Shown: one piece after another, positions 1 through 6,800 of the stretch
How positions within the stretch are numbered: position 1 is the stretch's first letter
How the letters are laid out: each line of letters begins with the position of its first letter
Origin: DASRFR01 sp035651455
GTDB lineage: Bacteria; Acidobacteriota; Terriglobia; Terriglobales; Acidobacteriaceae
DNA: 64,000 nt
Direction of reading: 5' to 3'
Assembly: GCA_035651455.1 (NCBI GenBank)
Contig: DASRFR010000008.1
Span: forward strand, 1-64,000
Notes under the pieces: generated by a model
What the model saw: the letters and a program-made list of their open reading frames with translations, nothing else
The model's database searches: none
What the model was told of the DNA's origin: nothing
Translations under genes and position numbers: made by a program

Positions 1-1052
1 GAATACACCACACAGAATGTAATTACCTTGTGGAGATGGCGCGGCGGAATGCCGCCAGTTTCATAGTCGGACAACGATCCGGAAGCCGTGAAGTAGCGTG
101 GGTCATCTAGCAAATTGGCGATTTTGCGACTGATGGCTGACGCCTCTCGAAACGAAAGCCCCATTCGCTGCCGGGCTCGGCGAAGGAGTGGACCAAGCTG
201 GGTCAGGGCTTGCGACAATACCTCTGGCCTCCAGCGCTTCGCGAATTCCCTTGGAACCGCGGGCAGTTCCGGCCGGAGCAGATTGCGGATCTCAAGATCT
301 GCGGTTCCAATGATTCGTACCTCTTGGGGGACATTGAACTCGACCTGTGCATACGGCATCTGAGTGGCGACGATCGCTATCCGCTGGGCGCCGACAATGC
401 GGATGCGGCAGCAACAGAGCCCCTTTGCGTGCTCAAGCAGGATCAAGGCTTTGGATTGTTCGCCTCTCGGCCGTTGCAGGAGATCATCCATTGATCTCGG
501 GCGTACGCGCACGATGCTGCCGGGGAGCAGTTCTGGAAAACCCCACGCGTCTTGGTATCCAATCTTCGCGTACAAGAACCCTTTGTCTCGAATATTTGCC
601 AGTGAGGCCAGCGTGCGGGGTTTTGTCCATTCCAGTACCTGTGACAGCGGAACCACATCCTCGGAGGGGGCTCTGCCAGTCAGATTCCGAAGCCAAGGTA
701 CGAACCTTTGCGAATCCTCGGACGATGCACCCACGAGGGCCGTGCGGTTTGACGAAAGCTGGATCTGCAAACGAGGAATTGCCTCGACATCGAACCCAAA
801 GACTCGCAGCCAGTCCACGAGCCTGTAGCCAGAAATCCTGCTAAAGGCGAACACCTGAAACAGACTCGGGCTGAAACTCCCGTGGCGGAGATCGTAGTAG
901 AGATTGTGGGGAAGATATTGAGGTGACGACCGGCCAAAAAGCTCAGCCGAGCTTTCAGAGACCTGGTAAAGGGTGAGATTCTTGCTCGCCAGAATCGACT
1001 TGACGCGGCCCGCGAGTTCACCATTCGACCTACTTCTTGGCTGGGAAGGCAC
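1..1052 (-). CDS. XRE-type regulator with LexA/S24-like sensor and second HTH (partial)
   Basis: The minus-strand frame is open from a GTG at 1052 to the window edge, about 350 residues, so the C-terminus is missing. GAGGT lies about 6 bases before the GTG and an in-frame TAG lies further upstream. The N-terminal 90 residues resemble an HTH domain (motif NLTLYQVSE, then DLRHGSFSPSLFQVFAFSR). A middle beta-rich part with LLPGSIVRVRP, GLCCCRIRI and QEVRIIGTADLEI aligns by eye with the C-terminal sensor of the regulators at 1486 and 49989. After it comes a second, better HTH (LLRRARQRMGLSFREASAIS ... SLSDYETG) that runs off the edge. Seen: HTH-sensor-HTH order. Known: LexA/S24 folds cleave themselves using a Ser-Lys pair, which I cannot find here. 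Inferred: a DNA-binding regulator transcribed divergently from 1486. The partner and ligand are unknown. Confidence 0.7.
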   Translation of the reverse strand, partial: MPSQPRSRSNGELAGRVKSILASKNLTLYQVSESSAELFGRSSPQYLPHNLYYDLRHGSFSPSLFQVFAFSRISGYRLVDWLRVFGFDVEAIPRLQIQLSSNRTALVGASSEDSQRFVPWLRNLTGRAPSEDVVPLSQVLEWTKPRTLASLANIRDKGFLYAKIGYQDAWGFPELLPGSIVRVRPRSMDDLLQRPRGEQSKALILLEHAKGLCCCRIRIVGAQRIAIVATQMPYAQVEFNVPQEVRIIGTADLEIRNLLRPELPAVPREFAKRWRPEVLSQALTQLGPLLRRARQRMGLSFREASAISRKIANLLDDPRYFTASGSLSDYETGGIPPRHLHKVITFCVVY

Positions 1053-1485
1053 TGCCGGACCTCTCGTTGCGTCTTTCTTCGCGAGAAGTGCCCCCTCGGC
1101 TGGCGATTCGAAGCCCGAGTACTATCGAAGCAAGTAGGACCCGAACGACATTTGTTTGCCGGCTCTGAAACTGCTCGCAGAGATTCCCGGTTTACATAAT
1201 TGTCGTGGGTACTGTCACAAATATCTGTAACTTGTCCGGTATTTCGGGCAAACACTCATTTTCCGTGCAGAAATAACGCCTTTCTTGGATCGGGAATAAC
1301 TGGTTACGCCTGCGGTCGTGGTCGGACTTTCGACCACTTCGGTGTATGTGGGCGGACGGACGGCTCGAAGAGCTATCCGAGATATTCCGCGAAGTTTGTC
1401 GGATTCGCGAACAAAATGGAATCCCTGTGGACAAAGAGTCTGATTTGCGCCTACCATACCGCAACGCCAACCTGAGCCGTTCCCA
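1053..1485. other. Intergenic region between divergent regulators
   Basis: This 433-base stretch separates two divergent XRE-type genes and should hold both promoters. I see no convincing gene. An imperfect inverted repeat, GTCACA-6-TGTAAC at 1214-1231, is a weak operator candidate. No clear -35/-10 pair could be assigned. Confidence 0.4.
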
Positions 1486-2286
1486 ATGTTGGCCCAGTCG
1501 TCAAGTACCGAAGCTGGCAAACGTCTCCGCGTCAAGCGCGAGCAGCGGCATTTGTCCATTCGCGATGTCGAGCGATTCAGCCGACGAATCGTAGAGGAAA
1601 AGAAGAATCCGGCTTACCTTGTCCCACACAACTGGGTAAGTGACCTTGAAAACGGGAGATCCAAACCCCGCCTGGCGAAGTTTCACAGCCTCAGCCTCAT
1701 CTACGGATGCGACATCACCGAAATTTTGTCCCTCTTCGGGCTGAACATCAGCGATCTGGACCATGAGCGAGGGTTGATTGCGCTGCCGTACACCCACCTA
1801 AGCGCAGGCGCTGTTTCGCGAGCGCCGATCGTCTCGCCGTCCATGAAATTGCCGGACAAGGTTCTGCTGGAGCGGACGAGCCTCGTTCACCGGATGTTCC
1901 AGGGCCTGGGCGAAATGCCTCTTTTCCTTGCGCAGCAGGCCGGAGCAAGTGATGTTCTCTATGGGTATGTAGGAACCGAGGACCACACGCTGGATCCTCT
2001 GATCCGGCCCGGGGCATTTGTCCAGATCGACCCTCATCAAAACAGAGTCGTCAAGGGCCAGTGGCCGAGCGAACACGACCGTCCCGTATACTTCGTTGAA
2101 CTCAGAGATGATCGCTACGCTTGCAGCTGGTGCGACCATGAAGGAAGCCGCCTATTGGTTGTGCCGTACCCACAATCGCCCGTTCCAATCCGCTCTTTTC
2201 GCTATCCCCAAGAGGCAGAAATCATAGGCCGGGTGACCGGGATTGCCCAGCTGATTGCGGAGCTCCATCCGGAAGTCGCCGTGTGA
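1486..2286 (+). CDS. XRE-family regulator with LexA-like non-catalytic C-terminal domain
   Basis: A protein of 266 residues. Residues about 10-85 form a Cro/C1-type HTH (RLRVKREQRHLSIRDVERFS, then WVSDLENGRSKPRLAKFHSL). Residues about 160-255 match the S24/LexA beta fold in outline: GYVGTEDHTLDPLIRPGAFVQID, then RPVYFVELRD, CSWC, and a terminal PQEAEIIGRVTGIA. The position of the self-cleavage Ser (G-x-S-M-x-P in LexA) is Thr here and no Lys partner is evident, so autoproteolysis is unlikely. Two cysteines in C-x-W-C are shared with the gene at 49989 and correspond to CCC in the gene at 1-1052. It is divergent from that gene and lies upstream of the excisionase-integrase pair, so it may regulate an integrated element. 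Specific targets are unknown. The family assignment is by visual alignment only. Confidence 0.78.
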   Translation: MLAQSSSTEAGKRLRVKREQRHLSIRDVERFSRRIVEEKKNPAYLVPHNWVSDLENGRSKPRLAKFHSLSLIYGCDITEILSLFGLNISDLDHERGLIALPYTHLSAGAVSRAPIVSPSMKLPDKVLLERTSLVHRMFQGLGEMPLFLAQQAGASDVLYGYVGTEDHTLDPLIRPGAFVQIDPHQNRVVKGQWPSEHDRPVYFVELRDDRYACSWCDHEGSRLLVVPYPQSPVPIRSFRYPQEAEIIGRVTGIAQLIAELHPEVAV

Positions 2287-2716
2287 AAATTCCAGGCGCT
2301 CATACCAAAGGATCTCGTGGGTCATCGCGTCGCGTCTCGTGTTTGTTTAACATCCCCTGGATTGATCTGTGGCGTCTGTTCACCCGCCTTGGCTGAGTAG
2401 ATGATGAATTTGAACGGATCCGTTTCCACGTCGGGACCGCATGCCGTGAGTCTCGCGGTTCAGGCAAACCGGAATCGGTTCCGCGAAAACCGCTGCGTAC
2501 AAGTTCGAATCTTCAGCGACGAAGAGTGAGACGCGCGAGAAAACCCCGCCCAGGTTCCCCCAGCCAAACTTGTTGCTCTGCTTAGAGAAGCGTCACCCCA
2601 AGTATTCTGCATCATGTTGCTCACACCATTTGGGCACAGAAAGCAGGTGCGCGGGTCACGACGGAGCCTCGTCTCCATTTCCAATCTTCGTTTTGACACA
2701 AGGAACAATCCCGCTT
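2287..2716. other. Intergenic region before the excisionase-type gene
   Basis: There are 430 bases without a supported gene. Short open frames on both strands lack a ribosome binding site and resemble no family. TTTTGACACA at 2691-2700 repeats the motif iterated next to the integrase end (4118-4178). It also contains a consensus -35 TTGACA. Confidence 0.4.
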
Positions 2717-2989
2717 ATGAACAGCCCCATGAGTTCCAAACAAATCCAGCCGAGTGCCCCATTAAGCCTCCCAGAGCCAGGATTGCCGTTCTTCCGCGAG
2801 GAACTCCCCCTCACCGTGCGAGAGGCGGCCACCTATCTGGGCGTAAGCATACAGACCGTGTATCTTTGGGTGGAGCGAAAGCAGATTCCCCACCTCCGCG
2901 TGATGGGTCGAAATATCCGTTTCTTGCGATCGGATCTTGAGCCATTCCGCGCGACCTTCAAACAAGAGGTGGGAGATGGCAAGACCTAG
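2717..2989 (+). CDS. Excisionase/MerR-type helix-turn-helix DNA-binding protein
   Basis: A 90-residue protein whose residues about 30-85 match the excisionase-family HTH (helix_turn_helix_17): LPLTVREAATYLGVSIQTVY, then LWVERKQIPHLRVMGRNIRF and LRSDLEPF. These proteins bind DNA as recombination directionality factors or small regulators. The ATG at 2717 is preferred because it begins the stretch after the promoter-like TTGACA at 2693. An ATG at 2729 is also possible. The upstream extension to 2570 is not protein-like. The gene overlaps the start of the integrase by 14 bases, so the two are translationally coupled and probably work together in excision and integration. A role as a simple repressor cannot be excluded. 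Confidence 0.8.
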   Translation: MNSPMSSKQIQPSAPLSLPEPGLPFFREELPLTVREAATYLGVSIQTVYLWVERKQIPHLRVMGRNIRFLRSDLEPFRATFKQEVGDGKT

Positions 2990-4142
2990 AAAGCACGATG
3001 GTGTCGTCTACCGGCGACCCAATACAAACATCCTCTGGATGAGCTACCTGGATCGAGCCGGGAAGCGCATTCGAGAATCAACCTTCACTCAAGACTGGCA
3101 GGAAGCGAACAAGAAACTTCGTGAACGGCTCGACGCCAGGGACAATCGGGTTCTCGAGATTGTCCGCAAAGGCGAGCAAATGGGATTCGAACCATGGGTG
3201 GATTTTTTCCTGGAGAACTATTCCAAGCCGCCCATTCGCGCTGACAAGACTCACAATGCCAATATGAGAGCCAGCAAACATCTGAGAGCTGCGTTTCAGG
3301 GCTACAAGCTGGCCGACCTCACGGCCGATGGAATCGAGTTGTACTTGCGCAAACGGCTTCGGGACCGCGTGCGCGTCAAGACGACTGCCGGCTTCATTGA
3401 ACGCGGGGAACTCAAACCAGCGACAGTTCACCAGGAGCTGCGGGTGCTGCGGCGCATGTTGAACGTCGCCGTTCGGAAAAAACTGTTGCCCTCCAATCCC
3501 TGTGCTGGGGTGGAGTTCCCGGTCGCTGTCAAAGGTTTGTTCCGTCCACACTATCTGACATGGTCGGAACAACGAAAACTCGAGATCCATGCTCCGGAAT
3601 ACCTGCGCAACATCGTGCGGATCATCACCGAGACGGGGCTGCGCGTGTACAAGGAATTGATGCCGATGAAAAAGCAAAACCTGGACCTCGACAACGCGGT
3701 GGTTTGGATTCCCGATTCCAAGACACCCAACGGAATAGCAGAGGTGCCGCTAACGCCGATTGCTGTGGAAGCGTTTCGCGATCAGCTTCGTCTGTCTCCG
3801 TGCAGTCCATATCTGTTTCCGAGTGACGAGAACCCGAGCGGGCATCAGAAGACTCTGAAGACCGTCTGGCAAGCCACCTTGCGGCGCGCCAAGGTCCCGT
3901 ATTTCCGCATCTACGATTTGCGATCCACTTACGCGACGCGGCTCAGTGCCGGCGGTGTTGCCGACGAGTGGGTCACACAGTTGCTGCGGCAGGGAGACGC
4001 AAAGGTTTTCAAGAAGTATTCGCAGATGAAGCTGCAGATGAAGCGCGAGGCTCTAGTCAAGCTGAATCGGCAGGCGAACGAGCAGAACCTTGATCAGAAG
4101 ATCGATCAAGCCATCAGTTATGACACAGCGAGGGTGAACTGA
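2976..4142 (+). CDS. Site-specific tyrosine recombinase / phage-type integrase
   Basis: A 388-residue integrase. The start at 2976 follows AAGAGGTGGGAG. The N-terminal half (about residues 70-175) is the SAM-like core-binding domain, including VHQELRVLRRMLNVAV. The catalytic half contains Arg223 (TETGLRVYKEL), Lys249 in the beta hairpin (DSKTPNG), the box-II motif YDLRST with Arg316, and the nucleophile Tyr348 (FKKYSQM). Two usual residues differ: the first His of HxxR is Tyr313, and the second His/Trp position is Gln339. Known: Arg, Lys, Arg and Tyr are the essential set, so activity is still possible. The gene ends 120 bases before tRNA-Pro, a typical integration target, and is followed by iterated 11-bp repeats that could be arm-type binding sites. 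The other end of the element lies outside the window or is undetected. Confidence 0.9.
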   Translation: MARPRKHDGVVYRRPNTNILWMSYLDRAGKRIRESTFTQDWQEANKKLRERLDARDNRVLEIVRKGEQMGFEPWVDFFLENYSKPPIRADKTHNANMRASKHLRAAFQGYKLADLTADGIELYLRKRLRDRVRVKTTAGFIERGELKPATVHQELRVLRRMLNVAVRKKLLPSNPCAGVEFPVAVKGLFRPHYLTWSEQRKLEIHAPEYLRNIVRIITETGLRVYKELMPMKKQNLDLDNAVVWIPDSKTPNGIAEVPLTPIAVEAFRDQLRLSPCSPYLFPSDENPSGHQKTLKTVWQATLRRAKVPYFRIYDLRSTYATRLSAGGVADEWVTQLLRQGDAKVFKKYSQMKLQMKREALVKLNRQANEQNLDQKIDQAISYDTARVN

Positions 4143-4178
4143 TGGGTTTTGGCACAGTTTTGACACAGTTTGCTACAG
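4118..4178 (+). repeat. Iterated TTTTGACACAG-type 11-bp repeats (candidate integrase arm sites)
   Basis: Four related units: TTATGACACAG at 4118-4128 (within the end of the integrase gene), TTTTGGCACAG at 4147-4157, TTTTGACACAG at 4158-4168 and TTTGCTACAG at 4169-4178. The last three are adjacent, with an 11-base period. The same core, TTTTGACACA, occurs at 2691-2700 before the excisionase gene. Lambda-type integrases and excisionases bind short direct repeats beside the core site, which is the basis of the inference. Confidence 0.5.
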
Positions 4179-4262
4179 AAACAAAGCAAAACGAAGGCTT
4201 TCGCAAGGGCTCTCGTTTTCGCAAGTTCGCGAAGTGGTTTAGAATCAGTAGAGCAATAATGT

Positions 4263-4339
4263 CGGGGCGTAGCGCAGCCTGGTAGCGCACCTGCCTTGGG
4301 CGCAGGGGGTCCGCGGTTCAAATCCGCGCGCCCCGACCA
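4263..4339 (+). tRNA. tRNA-Pro (anticodon UGG)
   Basis: A 77-nt cloverleaf. The acceptor stem is CGGGGCG/CGCCCCG, the D arm is GCGC/GCGC, the anticodon stem CCTGC/GCAGG encloses loop CTTGGGC (anticodon TGG), and the T arm carries GGTTCAAATCC. The discriminator A and CCA are encoded. A -10-like TAGAAT lies at 4240-4245. The upstream integrase suggests use of this gene as an attachment site. Confidence 0.97.
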
Positions 4340-4388
4340 GTATTTTCAGGACTAAAATTATCAGAGGCTGGGCCTCAGCCCAGTGGCG

Positions 4389-4413
4389 GCCGTTTGAGTG
4401 TTACTCAAGCGGC
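4389..4413 (+). terminator. Strong hairpin downstream of tRNA-Pro
   Basis: Two 11-base arms with one G-T wobble enclose the loop GTT. No T-run follows, so this may be a processing or rho-assisted end rather than a classical intrinsic terminator. A smaller hairpin, CTGGGC-CTCA-GCCCAG, lies just before it. Confidence 0.3.
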
Positions 4414-4455
4414 TGTCGTGCTTGGTTGCGTTCTGGGCTTATAATTCGGAAGTCG

Positions 4456-5013
4456 ATGCCGCCATCCCCTCGCTACGCACTAGTGGCTTATGTCAGGAAT
4501 TCCGTGGGGGAATTTGTCGAAAACCTGCGCCGTGAGCTTGACCCCGAATTCCCCATGTGGGCGTCGCATGTGACCATCCTTCCGCCAAGGTGTATCGCCA
4601 CCGGCGAGTTAGCAGCGCTGGAGTTTCTCGAGGAAGTTTGCAGCCAGACCCTGCCCTTTGAGATCACCCTGGGGGAAGTCGAGACCTTTGTTCCCGTAAC
4701 CCCCACGATTTTTATTCGGATCGCGCACGCCGCGTACCGCATGCGCGAACTCCACGACAAGCTGAACACCGGCGTCCTGGCTGCTCCCGAGGAGTGGCCC
4801 TACATGCCACACATGACGGTGGCCAAAATGTCCACTCCAGAGGAGGCGGCTGCCGCTTACGCGACGGCCCGCGACCGCTGGGCAGAGTTTCGCGGTAGCC
4901 GCCGTATAATGCTGAGCGAACTCACCTTCGTTCGCGAGCAGGAGCCCAACCACTGGGTAGACCTGGCCGGAGTACCCCTCGGCCGCAGCCTCGTCTCGCC
5001 CAGCCGGCGTTAA
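4456..5013 (+). CDS. 2'-5' RNA ligase / 2H phosphoesterase family protein
   Basis: A 185-residue cytoplasmic protein carrying the two signature H-x-T motifs of the 2H phosphoesterase superfamily: HVT at residues 38-40 (WASHVTILPP) and HMT at 119-121 (YMPHMTVAKM). Members either form or hydrolyse 2'-5' phosphodiester bonds or cyclic phosphates in RNA. The in vivo role in bacteria is usually unclear. The ATG at 4456 is chosen because GGAAG precedes it and the protein-like sequence starts there (MPPSPRYALVAYV). An earlier in-frame start at 4426 would add ten residues. It stands alone between tRNA-Pro and the dehydrogenase gene. Confidence 0.85.
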   Translation: MPPSPRYALVAYVRNSVGEFVENLRRELDPEFPMWASHVTILPPRCIATGELAALEFLEEVCSQTLPFEITLGEVETFVPVTPTIFIRIAHAAYRMRELHDKLNTGVLAAPEEWPYMPHMTVAKMSTPEEAAAAYATARDRWAEFRGSRRIMLSELTFVREQEPNHWVDLAGVPLGRSLVSPSRR

Positions 5014-5192
5014 CGCGCGCGCAACTGGCCTTCCAACCGGCCACCAATTACTTACCCGTCAGTGTTGGTCCCTAGGTACATCACCCTGACGTGTGTTGCC
5101 AACCCGGTTTTCAGGCTGTTGAATAAAAGTTGTGGAGCCAGACGCCGCGTCCCAGGCGGCCTCTCTAGGTGCCGGTAGCTCGGGGGTGGTCA

Positions 5193-6461
5193 ATGCAGAT
5201 CGGAGTGTACGGATCAGGATACCTGGGAACCATCATTTCCGCTTGTCTGGCCGATTTTGGGACCCCTGTCATTTGTTGCCATCCCGATAGTTCGCGCATG
5301 GTCGAGATGGCGCAGGGCAATGTTCCCTACCACGAAAAGAACCTTAGCGAAGTCATCAAGCGCAACGTTCGTTCCGGACGGCTGCTCTATTCCACCGACA
5401 TCGAATCCTTTGCCCGGAAGGCGCAGGTTATTTTTCTTGCCGAAGATGTGCCGACCCACTTGGGAGACCTCGCGCTCCGGATTGCACGCTCGGCAACCAA
5501 GCCGCCCATTCTTTCCATCGTCACTCCGGTGCCAGTGGGCAGCACCCGCGTAATCGAAAGACGATTGAAAGAAGAGAATCTGCGCGCCACGCTGGTTTCG
5601 CAGCCCGTGTTTTTCACTCCCGGCTGCGCCGTGGAGGATTTCAATTGGCCGGACCGCATCATTCTAGGCACCGCTTCCAACGAAGCCGTGCTGGCGTTGA
5701 AACAGATCTTTCATCCCCTGGTGATGCGCGGCGTGCCGGTCATTGTCACGAATCACGAGACTGCCGAACTGGTGCGCGAGTCGGCCACAGCGTTTCTTGC
5801 CACCAAGATTTCGTTCATCAACGAGCTGGCAACACTGTGCGAGCGAGTGAACGCCGACGCTGTAAACCTGGCGCTCGCGCTGGGCCTGGACAAGAAAATT
5901 GCCCCCCGGTGCCTGCAACCCGGAGCCGGCATGGGCGGCCTGTTCGCAGAGTCCGACATGGAGTCTTTGGCCGAACTGGCGCGCGCGAACGGGGTTGCAC
6001 TCAAGGTGCTGAGCGCGGCGCGAGAAGTGAACCAGAATTTGCCCGAGAATGTGATTGACAAGATTTCGGCCATCATCGACTCGGTGCAGAATCGCGACGT
6101 CGGAATTCTCGGCCTTGCCTTCAAGCCGAATACGAATTCCGTGGCTGGCTCAGCGTCGCTGCGCCTGGCCCAGAGCCTGATTGCGAAAGGCGCGCGAGTT
6201 CGCGCCTATGATCCAGTGGCCATTCCCGAAGCCCGCATGGAACTGAACGGCACGGTCTGCTATTGCGAAACCGCGTACGCGGCGGCAGAGGGAGTCGACG
6301 CGCTAGTCGTGGGCACGGGTTGGCCCGAGTTCCGTACCCTGGATTTCGCGCGCATCAAGCACCTCTTGAAGCGGCCACTCATCGTGGACACAAAAAATCT
6401 GCTCGATTCGGTCCGCCTCAGAGCGCTGGGATTTGAGTACGTGGGTGTCGGTCGCGTCTAA
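5193..6461 (+). CDS. UDP-glucose/GDP-mannose dehydrogenase family protein lacking the catalytic Cys
   Basis: A 422-residue protein. It has the N-terminal Rossmann motif GVYGSGYLG (residues 4-12), the central helix with AFLATKISFINELA (Lys204, Asn210), and a C-terminal UDP-binding domain with GILGLAFKPNTNSV and YDPVA. Known: the family oxidises a sugar nucleotide twice to a uronate, using a Cys in GGxCFxKD and a Glu in PEFLxEG. Here the first motif reads GMGGLFAESD (residues about 247-255) with no Cys, and the second reads PVFFTPG, so both catalytic groups are missing. NAD and sugar-nucleotide binding may remain, but the normal four-electron oxidation is doubtful. The start at 5193 follows GGGGTGGT and begins right at the Rossmann strand. 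It could be a paralogue with another dehydrogenase or regulatory role. Confidence 0.85.
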   Translation: MQIGVYGSGYLGTIISACLADFGTPVICCHPDSSRMVEMAQGNVPYHEKNLSEVIKRNVRSGRLLYSTDIESFARKAQVIFLAEDVPTHLGDLALRIARSATKPPILSIVTPVPVGSTRVIERRLKEENLRATLVSQPVFFTPGCAVEDFNWPDRIILGTASNEAVLALKQIFHPLVMRGVPVIVTNHETAELVRESATAFLATKISFINELATLCERVNADAVNLALALGLDKKIAPRCLQPGAGMGGLFAESDMESLAELARANGVALKVLSAAREVNQNLPENVIDKISAIIDSVQNRDVGILGLAFKPNTNSVAGSASLRLAQSLIAKGARVRAYDPVAIPEARMELNGTVCYCETAYAAAEGVDALVVGTGWPEFRTLDFARIKHLLKRPLIVDTKNLLDSVRLRALGFEYVGVGRV

Positions 6462-6540
6462 CACTTGTAATTCCTTGATCTGATCGCAACTTCTATGCGA
6501 AGGCAAGCGCCGCCTTCCGTCTGTCCAAGAATTTGCCTGA

Positions 6541-6546
6541 TATAAT
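6541..6546 (+). promoter_or_regulatory. -10 element of the tRNA-His promoter
   Basis: A perfect TATAAT begins 17 bases before the mature tRNA 5' end. No good -35 hexamer is visible at the expected distance. Confidence 0.6.
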
Positions 6547-6557
6547 GACTGGAACCT

Positions 6558-6634
6558 GGTGGGAGTAGCTCAACTGGCAGAGCACCGGACTGTGGCTCCG
6601 GACGTTGTGGGTTCGATTCCCATCTCCCACCCCA
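6558..6634 (+). tRNA. tRNA-His (anticodon GUG)
   Basis: The acceptor stem is GTGGGAG/CTCCCAC, with the diagnostic extra G at 6558 facing discriminator C at 6631. The anticodon arm CCGGA-CTGTGGC-TCCGG gives GTG, the T loop is GTTCGATTC, and CCA is encoded. Confidence 0.97.
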
Positions 6635-6800
6635 ATCCTCACCGACTGATCTCCTGAAATTGTCCATCGTTGCGTGGTGTTTCGCGCGAAAGGCACACCG
6701 GTCGCGGCGTGAGGTGCCCGGGCCTGATCATTCATCTCAAGAAAGGGAACTTGGCGGGAGGGAATCCCTCCCGCCGGGATTGCGACATCAACGGTGACCG

